A stretch of 64,000 nt of DNA from Prinia subflava (taxonomy: Eukaryota > Chordata > Aves > Passeriformes > Cisticolidae): contig NC_086247.1 of assembly GCF_021018805.1 (NCBI RefSeq), positions 145,967,378-146,031,377 on the forward strand, in the 5' to 3' direction. The notes beneath the pieces were generated by a model. It ran no database searches and had not been told where the DNA came from. It saw only the letters and a list, made by a program, of their open reading frames with translations. Of the stretch, positions 11,201 to 21,500 are shown in pieces (the first letter of the stretch is position 1; every line of letters starts with the position of its first letter). Both the position numbers and the translations under genes were made by a program.

Positions 11201-14200
11201 CTGAGCTTTAGGAGCACCTTATACACCCCATCCTAGAGAGTGGGGGTATATATGTGATATATAGTAGATATAAAATGACCTATAGTATGTAATAAGGACA
11301 TTCAGCATATGGAATAGGCAAGACAGGCTCAAGATGAACACAGGAAACAATGCCCATTGCTAATGATTTCCATCCCATCAGTTTAGTAAGCCCAGTACAG
11401 ATTTCTCCAACAAACAACAGCACTGCCAAGGAAAAAAAAGAAAAAGGCAAGGCAAGCAAGCATTTTGCCTACAGAATCAAGTGGGAGAAAGTACACATCC
11501 TTTAAAATTCAAATCATTATAATTTTCACATCCTCTGTTCACATCTGTGTGGAAGCAACATTATCAGTAGGTGAAAACAAAGAAAAATATGGGGTAGCCT
11601 TTTCCCTAGGTAAACTATTAAGCTTCACATGTTTCGGGCAGAAAACTCCCCAACATGAAGGAATGCTACATTGTACATGTGAATGGCTGCTCCTTTTACA
11701 GAGGCTGCAGAGTACAAAAGGCCACACATACACTTGGTTTTGTGGGGGTGGCTTTTTTCTACCAGATTTAAGTTTGTTTTCTTTTTTTTTTTTTTTTTTT
11801 AAGTGGGAATTCTCATCCATCTTTGAATAGCTTTACCATAATGCATTTCACTGAGGTTTGAAGGAAAACTGAGCCTTAGCTGTAAGTTTTTCTTCTGCCT
11901 TAAAGTCCATGGCAGTTCTGATAGAAGGTACCAAATGAAAATGTTACAGGCTGCTCTCCTGAATCTAGCTGAAGAGCACCAGCAAGAGAAGCAGCAGCCC
12001 CACATCCTTCTTCTGGGGAAACTAGAATGGCACTGTGGACTTAGGAAAAGACAGCAAGGACTACTTTAAATCAAGGGATTAAAATTCCTACTGAAATTTA
12101 AGTCCTTGTACTAGCTTAGCTTGTTTTTCATGCAGAAAATTAAAAAGAAATAAACAAACCCATGCCTTTTCAGAGGTCTGCAGGATTAACTGCCAATTAA
12201 TAGAACTAAATGCTGAGTCATAAGAACCAGACACTGGTAATGTTCTGGCTGGCTCCAAGACACAAAAAAGGAATCATCCAACCAGGATCACTTATGCATC
12301 TCAGTAAAATGGGTGCAAGAACAGAGCAATCAAAATAGTGATAAATCAAAAACTGTGATAACTCTTCTAAGCACAAGACAGGAGGCACCACTACAAAAAT
12401 TTGGAAGACAAGTTATTTAAACTGGAGAAAGTTTTAGTTTAGACATTTACAAGTTTTCAGGTAGTTCGTTTCCAAACAGATGAAAATATTCAGATACATT
12501 TGATCTAGTAATTTAATGCAGCAGCTCTTTTCCATATTGCAAGCCTCGTTAGAAAAGACAGCAACATAAAATCCAAGAACCTAAATTCACAATTTACTGG
12601 ATATGGAAGAATAGAATACGAAGGTTTTCTTTCAGTACATCAAGGACATTATCTCCAATATAAATACTAACACCAGTACATAGATGACTACACAGTGCTC
12701 CAGTAATTTCCCTCCTGTTCTGAGCTCCAGTATCCATTTCTCCTAAAGACACAACACCTTTCTCTATTCTTCCTCTTCTTTAAACTCAAAAATGCTTAAT
12801 ACTGCCTTAATTCCTCTTATCCTAAGCTGACTTCAACAGGAGCTGAATTAGGCCCACATCATCCAGACTTTCCTATTTCAATGACAAAATGATCTTTCAG
12901 ACTAAGGATATACAATTTAAATCCTGGGGAGTAAAACCTATTCTGAACAGGCATTTAAGGTCTGTATTTTGCAGCCTCACAGGAAAAGGAACACAAACAT
13001 TCCATTAATACACAGTTTTTAATCTTCTAGTCACTCACATAGCAAACCTTTCAAATATCTGTATTTAGGGTGAGGAAAACCTCTAACAATCAATACTGCT
13101 ATTTTTTGGTGCTTCCTCATAAATACAGCCACTGACTCTGGAAGAAAGATGCAAAGAAAAGTCTTAATTTTCCAGTTGAAGACACTTGCAAAATAACCTG
13201 CCCAATTCAGTTACGTGCCATACACTAGAAAAGGTGACAGAACTTAACTCTTTCTCATCATCATCGAAAGCAAAAGAACAGGATGAAGTCAGCTAACAAC
13301 AAGAAAAACACCCAAAAAAGACTGCAAAACATTATAATCTGCCTAAGGAGAGACGTGTTAATAACCTACACTACAAAAAACAGTGAAAAATATGATTAAA
13401 TGCTTGTAAATGAACATTTTTAGTGCAGCATTCCCATCTGTAAGAGTGACAATAAGCAGCAGCAGTGAACAGGACCACTGCAGTGGCACAGCAGAAATGG
13501 GACAACAGCTACTACACTGTTTGCAGCACCAGGCTCTGTTCCAGGAGTGCTTTGGAAGGAGAAGGTTCTGTGTGCACACAGTCACATTCTCCCTAATGCT
13601 GTATCTACAAGAGATTTATTAGGAGACTTCATTTTTTCCAACACAACCCTGGGTTTTTATCCTGTTTTGCAAAAACTTGCATGAAACAGGTATCAGAATT
13701 TTTTCAATGAGAGTTTTGACAGAGAAATAAAGATTTATTTGTAACACACCAAGAATTCACACAGGTAAGAATAGTTGGTTTTACAATGACAGGCTACAGT
13801 ATGCTTAAAATGTAAAACGGAGACAACAACATGACTGCTTTGGAGTTGTTTAGTTTTCTAATTCAGTTAATTAAAATAAATTAAAAAAATATTCTTGTAA
13901 TTTTCTAAACACTGCCAGAGACACTTCAGAACTAATGCCTTAATTTTCATATGAGTACACTACAGAATAACTTCATCATGTTTTAGATGGGAAAGCCTGT
14001 GATTTTTCAAGACTTACCTTACTAATGGCCTGAAAGACAAGGATTCTCTATGAAGCACTGCATTTTCTGTGACTGACATTATTCCAAGGGACTGAATTGA
14101 GGGGAAAGAGATTACTTAAATATTTTTTCCAAAAAAAGGTGAAAATTAAAAGCTAAAAAAGGGTTTTTTTTTCATATCCATAGAAAAGCAAGTGCACAGG

Positions 14201-15320
14201 AGGTCAAACACTGATAAGCTTTGGGTCTCTTTTGTGCCTCATTTGTGGAAATTAGTTATGACCATCCCTAATTCAAGAACAAGATGAAAAGCTAATCATG
14301 AGCAGCTTAAAAGGAAGACAGTATTATCACAATTAAAGCTTTCAACAGTTGTTGAAGAAAACCTGGTCCTTGAGACAAGGTTCATGGTTAACTATAACTA
14401 TGAAGATTTACAGTTCTTCACAGAATAGCCTGACAAAGCACAAAAAGTGCATTTAGCCATCATGCTCAGCATAAAGAGCACCATCAGTCCAATCCTACCC
14501 ACTGTCTCAAAGTGACAGAGCTCATGGAGGGTCCTCTCTAGCTTCCAGGAGATCTGTGCAGGGAAATGGTCATCTGTTCATCTGACATGATCCAGTGGAG
14601 CTGAAAACGCTGGCATCTGATTTTTTCAACTGTGCAGAGTACTAGCACAGCAAACAGCATCACTTTCTCTAAAATGGAAAACTTAAAAGCATCTCCTCTT
14701 TTCCCTCACATGAAAGGGTTTCATAAAGAGATTTTCTTTTGCAAGAGCAAGAAGCTCCACAGACAGCACAGCTATGATCTCCTGCATGAATGCTCAAGGC
14801 CTAGTAGAGACTGAACAGCTCATGGGAAAACAGGAAGAGGAAGACAGCTCTCCAAATAGCCACATTTTTCCTTTGAGTCATACAGCATCATACAAAATGA
14901 CAGAGAAGAGGCTTTCAGACTTAAAAAAATATGGCAACCTGAAAATAAATTATAATTCCCCAAAGATAAAAATGGGCAAAATGAGTATTTCAGAGACTTG
15001 TATCACTGGTCCCCTTCACTAAAATTCTGCATTTTCCTAGTAGAAGTGACTCCTCTTCCTGCAAAACAAGTTCACCATTGCCTGGCCAACCTTCCAGACC
15101 TTTTATATCAATGGAGACTATTTCTGCTGTTGCAATAAAAGAGAAAAGTGCAATTCAGAAGGGAGGCCTCTAGTGGCACCAAAAAATATTTGGTGGATAA
15201 TACATTAAGCGTGCTTTCAGTTCATAAATCAGACTAGAAAAGCTTTTTAAAGGCAGGAACCTTTGTTTCTTTTTGTTTGGTTTTTGGTCTTCTGTTTAAA
15301 CAAACAAAAAAAACCCTTAC
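8297..15320 (-). other. RBM33: RBM33 intron, 7,024 nt
   Basis: Bounded by gtaagggttt and ttttcctttgtag. Contains a 19-base T run at 11782-11800 and a small 9-bp inverted repeat at 9902-9922. The protein joins EPE to YPDEDEETRL as in mammals, so no exon is missing here. Confidence 0.85.
11782..11800 (+). repeat. T19 homopolymer
   Basis: Nineteen consecutive T in the intron before exon 13; polyA on the transcript strand. Confidence 0.9.
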
Positions 15321-15608
15321 CTCTGGTTCAGATTTTCCTTCTGACTTTGCCTGGCCCACTGGAGTGATCGCTTTAGCTTTCATCTCAGGCCTTCCCTGGG
15401 AGTTGCCTGCAGCAGTGGCAGGCTTGGTGGCAGGCACGGTGCTGGTGATGGGTTTGACCTGAGCGGCGGGGGCGGAGCTGCGCCTGCTGTTGCTCATGTC
15501 CATGGCGTGGGCCGGCGCTATGGGCAGCTCGCGCAGGTTGCTGTTCCTGGCAGCGGCTGACTGCAGCTGCTGATTCGAGCGCTTGACAAGGTTCTGGGAT
15601 GGGGTACT
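15321..15608 (-). CDS. RBM33: RBM33 coding exon (window exon 12)
   Basis: 288-nt (96-codon) phase-0 exon between tgcttttcag|AGTACC and CCAGAG|gtaaggg. It reads STPSQNLVKRSNQQLQSAAA, RNSNLRELPIAPAHAMDMSN, then SRRSSAPAAQVKPITSTVPA and, after a Thr/Ala-rich stretch, GRPEMKAKAITPVGQAKSEG to EPE. RNSNLRELPIAP is a near-invariant RBM33 segment; the surrounding Ala/Ser/Lys text is looser. No domain is visible. It is skippable in frame. Confidence 0.95.
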
Positions 15609-16393
15609 CTGAAAAGCAGAAAGGAAAAAAGCTCCTGACTTCCAACACAAACCAGGCTGAAGTGGTCTTGGCTTCACATTTTCCTGGTTTAGTTTACTTT
15701 GGGAAAACAAGCTTTGTGAAGGGGCACAATATTTTTACTATCAGGAAAAAAACCCAGGAATGAGAATGTTTTGATAACCTTTTTTTTGAATTAAAAGCAA
15801 AAATCTTAATCTCTTGTTTAACACCATACTCAGAAATTGGATTCACTGTGTGATTTCCCTTCCTAATCAAAGCAATTATGCTAAACTATAGTTACATTGT
15901 CTTGAGCACTGCTCCAGGCTGTTGTGCTACGCACCTACCAAGCAGCAGAACGTGCTGCATTGGAGGAAACTCACAAGACAGGAGAGGCATTATCTGAGCC
16001 AGAAAACTGATCAGCAGTGCTACACACCTTCAAATCAAAACAGTGCCACAGAACTGGGCTCCCACACAATCACAGACTACCAGCAGTTGTAAAGCCTTAT
16101 AAAGTAAATGTATTTTTCAAAACCCCTTTATTGCTAGTTCTTGGCCAACTGCAACATCCCCTGTTGTATCCAAATCAAAAAGAACACTGAAGACCAGAGG
16201 AGAAAAGGATACACATGCTATTTTTCAATGCAGATGATAAAATGATCAAGACAGAACATGAGCAGGACATGGTAAACGTAGGGGAAAGAGCGGGAAGGGA
16301 ACAAACAGAACTGAAAACCCACATTGGTGAGTTTTGAAACCTGTGCTTACACACCTGCTACTCATGCAGGACACTGATGTACGTGGTACTTAC
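15609..16393 (-). other. RBM33: RBM33 intron, 785 nt
   Basis: Bounded by gtaagtacca and tgcttttcag. Nothing recognised inside. Confidence 0.87.
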
Positions 16394-16636
16394 GTGTCTT
16401 GGCTTCATTGGACCCTGTCGTGGCTGACACTGCATCCTGCTGTTATTTGGCTGCTGCTGTGTGGCTTGCATGTGAGGCCTGAACTGTGGCTGGTTCATGG
16501 GCATCAAGGGCTGTGGAGGCCCTTGGAGATGATGATGCTGCTGCTGCTGCTGGTGATGGTGCTGCTGTTGCTGCTGGTGGTGGTGCTGCTGAGGCTGAGG
16601 TTGTGGCTGAGGCTGCAATGGAGGATGCATGGGACC
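16394..16636 (-). CDS. RBM33: RBM33 coding exon (window exon 11), Gln/His-rich
   Basis: 243-nt (81-codon) phase-0 exon. The acceptor is a long T tract ending tgtgaag|GGTCCC; the donor is CGACAC-type AGACAC|gtaagtac. It encodes GPMHPPLQPQPQPQPQQHHH, two Gln5 runs separated by His3, LQGPPQPLMPMNQPQFRPHM, QATQQQPNNSRMQCQPRQG and PMKPRH. GPLHPP, PLMPM-QPQFRPH and SRMQC are shared with mammals, while the Gln/His run is lineage-variable. The phase-0/phase-0 borders make this exon skippable without a frameshift. Confidence 0.95.
16529..16615 (-). repeat. RBM33: Gln/His/Pro trinucleotide tract in exon 11
   Basis: In-frame run: a (Gln-Pro) alternation, then His3-Gln5-His3-Gln5-His3. On the plus strand it appears as atg/ctg/gtg/gag triplets. 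Likely length-variable between individuals and species. Confidence 0.9.
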
Positions 16637-17179
16637 CTTCACAGGAAAAAAAAAAAAAGAATTAGTTTCAAGGTAATAAACTCCTGAAAAACAGCTCCAG
16701 CCTCCCCAAGTCCTTAGAACTGTAAGCAGCTATGAACCAAGTTAAACTAAAATCATACAGAGGAAAAAACCAGACCAACAGAAGCTGTGTAAGGTCATTC
16801 TACACTTAAAACTGCGTATGGGAACAGTTGAAGGAAAAAAAAAAACGAATTCAAGGGTTGCTGTCCTCTACACCGTTTTCTAATGATGTTTATTTATCCC
16901 GGCCCTCTGCACATCCCCTAAGCGCTGCCCCACTTCCAGCGGGGCCGCGGAGCTGCTGCCGCGCTCCGCGCCCGGGCGGAGGCCGCTGCCGGCAGAGGGC
17001 GCTGCCGCCCCGCGCCCCGGCACCGAGCGGGGGCCCCGGCACCGAGCGGGGGCACTGAGCCGGAGACACCGGGACACCGCAGCAGACAGAAGATCCGTCA
17101 CTCTCCAGGTACGGCAGCAGTGGCACTACAGGGCCATCCCGCTCGGACCCGCAATGCCCATGGGCTCCGGGCCCCGTAC
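16637..17179 (-). other. RBM33: RBM33 intron, 543 nt, GC-rich upstream half
   Basis: Bounded by gtacgggg and a T-rich tract ending tgtgaag. The half nearest exon 10 (about 16915-17179) is CpG-dense and carries a 19-nt tandem duplication; the other half is AT-rich. Confidence 0.87.
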
Positions 17180-17500
17180 CTGCATGCTGGGCTGCGTGTG
17201 CGGGGACAGGAAGGGCTGTCCCGGCGCCTGCAGGAACTGCTGCCGCGGGGGGATGAAGGGCCGCGGGGCGGCGGAGCCCGGCTGGCCGAAGTGCAGGATG
17301 CCCACGGGGCCCTGGGGCTGCATGCCGGGCCGCACGGGCCGGTCCCGCGGGTACACGGGCTGCTGGCCCTGCTGGCTGAAGGCGGGCCCGGGCGGGCTGA
17401 AGGGCATCGGGCTCTGCGCAGGAACGGGGTGGGCGCTGTTCAGAAGCGGGGGAGGCGGTGGCGGCGGGGGGCTGCGCTGCTCGAACAAGGGATGGCCCGG
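16915..17500. promoter_or_regulatory. CpG-dense, GC-rich patch over exon 10 and adjoining intron
   Basis: Abrupt rise in GC and CpG against AT-rich flanks, starting inside intron at about 16915 and running through exon 10. About 265 bases of it are non-coding, so codon choice alone does not explain it. It may be an orphan (intragenic) CpG island with promoter potential, or a GC-biased recombination scar. No TATA box or transcript evidence is visible. Confidence 0.55.
17015..17052. repeat. 19-nt perfect tandem duplication
   Basis: The unit ccccggcaccgagcggggg occurs twice head to tail (17015-17033 and 17034-17052), followed by a degenerate cactgagccgg. It lies in the CpG-dense intron part next to exon 10. 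Confidence 0.95.
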
Positions 17501-17511
17501 GAACCTCGGAT
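17180..17511 (-). CDS. RBM33: RBM33 coding exon (window exon 10), Pro-rich, GC-rich
   Basis: 332-nt exon. Acceptor cttcccacag|ATCCGAGG; AT completes Asp, giving DPRFPGHPLFEQRS, then eight Pro, LLNSAHPVPAQSPMPFSPPG, PAFSQQGQQPVYPRDRPVRP, GPVGILHFGQPGSAAPRPFI and PPRQQFLQAPGQPFL, ending HTQPSMQ before donor gtacgg. Conserved words EQRSPPPPPPPP, LLNS-HPVP, AF-QQGQQPV, GPVGILHF and RPFIPPRQ are shared with mammals. GC content is far above neighbouring introns. Phase 1 in, phase 0 out. Plus-strand frames across it are composition shadows. Confidence 0.96.
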
Positions 17512-18407
17512 CTGTGGGAAGGAGAGAACTGATTCAGTGACAGCCTCCCTGGGACGCCAACACATTTTGGAAACGCGAGGCTCTAGTCTGTTTCGGAAAG
17601 CAACTTGAAATTTGCAGAATGCAAAACTGTATGGGATGTTTTAATTGTAAAGAGCTACACTCGATGTTATGTTTCTCTTGTTCCTGTCACTTGTGTATAA
17701 AAGGAATTGATCCTTGAAAGACCAGCACAACTGGTACTTTGCTGGAATCAGCAATACCTTTTGGAAATTCTACTTTAATAAAATCAAAGAAGGATTCCAG
17801 CAAGTACAGCTTAAACCACAGAATAGTTCATAATGCATTGACACCATTCACTGACCAGGTATTTAGCACATTTTTATATTGTATATTATATTATAATATA
17901 CAATATATAATACTATATAAATATATATACACATTACATATATATGGTATAAATATAAACATGCACTTACAGCCTAGCAATCAAAAGAGAGGGTACCATT
18001 TTATCTAATCTTAACAAATTTCTTACACTACACATACAGTCCAAGCAGTTTAAAGAGTTCCAAGAAAAAATCCAAGTGTTTGGACTTGTTATCCAAAATA
18101 TAACAAACTGCAACAACTTCACTGCAACAATCACTTAGATATTAATTATTTTTGCGTCTATATAAATACGCAGATTTGTAGCAGTTACAGGTGAAGACGT
18201 ACTTAAAAAAGTAAAATCCACATCAAAAGAAGTAAAAATATCTTAGACAACCAGAATTTCTGGCATGTACCAGCCTGGCTGCATCAGATGGGATCTTCCA
18301 GCCTTCAGGTTCTTGTGAACACTTTGTGTTGTGGGACACACAGTCACAGTACAGAGTCACTTCACAAACGGTGGGTGTTAATTGTTACTGGGACAGAAAA
18401 TGCTCAC
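17512..18407 (-). other. RBM33: RBM33 intron, 896 nt
   Basis: Bounded by gtgagcattt and cttcccacag. Holds the AT-rich block with the perfect 16-bp inverted repeat (17875-17907). No exon recognised. Confidence 0.87.
17875..17907. repeat. Perfect inverted repeat, 16-bp arms, 1-nt spacer
   Basis: Arms 17875-17890 (tatattgtatattata) and 17892-17907 are exact reverse complements around a single T. It sits in an AT-rich block (about 17867-17965) and can form a cruciform or RNA hairpin. Confidence 0.95.
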
Positions 18408-18567
18408 CTGCTATGAAGAAAGGATCTCTGTCCTGAGGAGGTGGAGGAGGGAGTGGTGGAGGAGGTGGGGGTGGCCCTCTCCACTGGTCCTGGATTGGCA
18501 GCCTCGGTGCTTGGGAGAAGTTGGTAGGAACTGGTCCAGGCGTGTGCTGCTGGAAGTCTGGAGGGCC
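18408..18567 (-). CDS. RBM33: RBM33 coding exon (window exon 9), polyproline
   Basis: 160-nt exon after acceptor taaatag|GGCCCTCC, ending ATAGCAG|gtgagc. It encodes GPPDFQQHTPGPVPTNFSQ, then APRLPIQDQWRG, then seven Pro, Leu, five Pro, and QDRDPFFIA with one base over. The PPPPPPPLPPPPP run is a potential ligand for SH3/WW or profilin-type domains (inference). Matches human GPPEFPQHTPGPVPNSFSQ and QDQWR...QDRDPFF. The coding strand is C-rich here, so the template strand carries a run of GG/GGG blocks. Confidence 0.95.
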
Positions 18568-21500
18568 CTATTTAATAAGGCAGAGTTAAAATTAGGGCTG
18601 CCATACAGAAATTGATGTATTGTCTGCTGTAAGTTTTTTCGCTTAAAAATACAATTGCTGTATGAATTATCTCCTATCACCTGTACAAATTGACAGCCCT
18701 TACTGAGTCATTCCTTCACAATGGAAGGTACATTAAACCCAAGTACAGTATCTTGAAATGAATTCACAATGTTTTAATAATCACTAGCACCACAGGAATG
18801 CCATTTCATCTCAAGCTTATTGAAATCCATGCAATTATTGACCTTCTTTCCCATTAATCCAAAAAAATCTGAATGTCTACTTTAGAAGACATTCCTGACA
18901 TTTATCTTCATAAACCATACTATTCTTCATCATCCATTTTGCACAATGTAAGCTACAGAAGGAAGCAGCTTTACTTAAAAAAAGGGGGGGAAAGGGATAA
19001 TTTTTGGCATCCAGAAAATTAAAGAAATCATCTTTCTAAGAGAATTAAGGAGAGTAACACTTCTGTCTATTCACAGTTTAGCATCTGAAGCATTGTAAGA
19101 AAGAGTACAAAATTTCCTTTCCTCCAGTAAGGCATTGGATTGTTTTCTTAATGCCTTTGCATATTGCAGGAAGCTGTATGTTAATACAAAAGCAGAATTC
19201 TGCAGACACATTTAATTGAGTTATTCACACTAGAATATTTTTTCTGTTATATCAAAAATTAACAAAACACATTGGCAACCTCTTTATACAGAGTAAGCTC
19301 TGGTTCACATAAATTATATTGTCAACCATTTCCTTATGTGACTAAATCAAGTAAGTAATGAAAATAAATTGTGAACATCCTTACTTTCCTTTTTATGAAG
19401 ATACTGAAATCAGTGGTGGGATCTGTTCTGTCTACATGTGATGCTCACCTTGAAGTTTAAAACTTGTATTGCTGAAGACAAGCTTTTCAAAACAGATTCC
19501 AGACCAAAAACTCCCTGCTGGACTAAAGTATCATGATCAGGAAAGGGCCAAACAACTAAGCAGCAGTACCTTATCTTTTATCTCTTGAGTTGCCCTCACC
19601 AAGGGTTTGCACAAGTCTCACCCTATCATATTTGTACTGCATGAAGAGTGGAATTTTAGGGTAAGAATTTCTCACACAGCAACAGAGGCCCTGGAGCATA
19701 CTCACTATCAAAGCAGCACAAGACAGAGCTACCTTACAGCCTTCTACCAGCACAATAAAACTGGGATTGGCAAAGCCCAAATAAGCAGATGAGAGGCACC
19801 AAGGATCAGATCCATTGTTAAATCTGTAGCCTTCCTGAAACACCTGAATGGGGATATGTGAGATACTAAGACCTCCTATTTGGGACCAAGGCTGTGACTA
19901 CTTATGTCATTATACAGCCAGCCATCAACTGTAAATATATTATCATTCCTAGAGATTAAAGGGTCTATATCCCCTTGCCAGTGCTTCCAGTCAGCCAGAC
20001 TCCTGTGGCTATTTCATTTAGTGAAAAGACATTATATTACACTCAAGCATGACAGTCCTGGTAACATACACACCGTGTGTAGGAGGAGCTCTACATTTCT
20101 GCAAGTGAACAGTTACAACACACAATACTCCTGCCACCTTGGAACTGACTACTGCCTTTGAATTTCAGTCTGCCTGCAAACAAGAAGGAGCTGTTTGCGA
20201 TGGAAAAAAGTGACATTTATTTATTTCATAAAAACCATTTAAGGTTTAGCTGAACAAGGATGTTCAACTGCATTGCCCTTCCCTCATGGTGACAGCACTG
20301 GCTGCCTGCCAAAGACCAACTGAACACAAACCTTGAGGATCCTGACCCTTTGCTCCCAAACAAAACTCCAGCATCACTGCACATAGGGTCTGCCAAAGAT
20401 ACTTTCAAACTAAGGTTAGATGCATTCCCTCATCTCAGAAGCCTTGGAGATAAAAGCCTATTTCTCCAAGAATTACTCTTACAGCAATCCCAGGGAATAC
20501 ACAGCCCTTCCACATGCTGCAGATCCTTGAGGGAGGCACCCAGCAAACCAACTCATTTTTAGCTATTTAGTTATTATTTTACCAGTGGAAAATGAATAAG
20601 TTCAGTGCAACAGGAGCATGGGAGAAACCCAGTTCAACAGGGCAGTTGCACACAGGATGGTTTTAATCTTGCATCTGATGATTTACAGCACGTAGTCACA
20701 TGCTTATCTTCCATCCTGGGACAGAACATGGTCTTGACAATCTTTTTTCCCCATTTTCAGAGAGCCTGACTTGGAAGCTCTCGAGTTCCTCCTGTTTTTC
20801 CCTAGACATGCGCCTACACTTATCTTAGTCATTTGTAAAATAGCCAGTGAAAAACAAATTACGTGGAAAGTTACTGAAACCTGGGCTAATAAATCTCAAG
20901 TGTCACATATCTGCCACCCAAGCTGAAGAACTGACAGCAGCAATGAACTGTCTGGGCCTGGTTCCAAGCATTCCAAGCACCAAATGGCAGTGCAGTGGTC
21001 ATAGTCTCCTCTACCTGCTTCTTCCAAACTCCATGTATTTATTCTACCCTGGTTGAGGTAACAGATCCTTACCAGTCTCTCCCCTCACTCCCAAACTTCA
21101 GTTTTAGTGCTAGTTTGAAAGGCAACAGGCTTAGGCTACAAAATAAGCAGCCATCTCTACTTCTCAACCACATTTGTAACCTGGTCTCAAGCATCTTCCT
21201 CAGTACTGATTTCTTTCCCAATTTGCCTTTTTGTTCTCCTGGTCCTGCTCACTCCTTCAGATACATTCTCTCATCCCCATCACTGGGTTCCTAATCCCAG
21301 CATGGATCCAGCTTCCAGACTCCAAGCTGGTGGTCTTGACTTGTGGCAGCTGGTCAAGAGCTCCTACCTGTCCCACTCAGCCCCTGATTTCCTTGCCTGT
21401 ACACTTACCCCAGGCCATTCCCCCTCTTTTTCCTGCCAGCGGGGCAGCAGGCACAGGTTGAAAAAAACCCAGTATGTTTATTTTAAATAAACAATTCTTT

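Noticed and set aside
16334..16687. Plus-strand frame rich in Leu/Met/Val
   Set aside because: Shadow of the Gln/His tract of exon 11.
17120..17608. 162- and 128-codon plus-strand frames
   Set aside because: Antisense shadows of the GC-rich exon 10; no family resemblance.
20226..20562. GC-richer intron stretch with short ORFs
   Set aside because: Looked like an old repeat, but no family text could be recognised and no splice-compatible exon exists.
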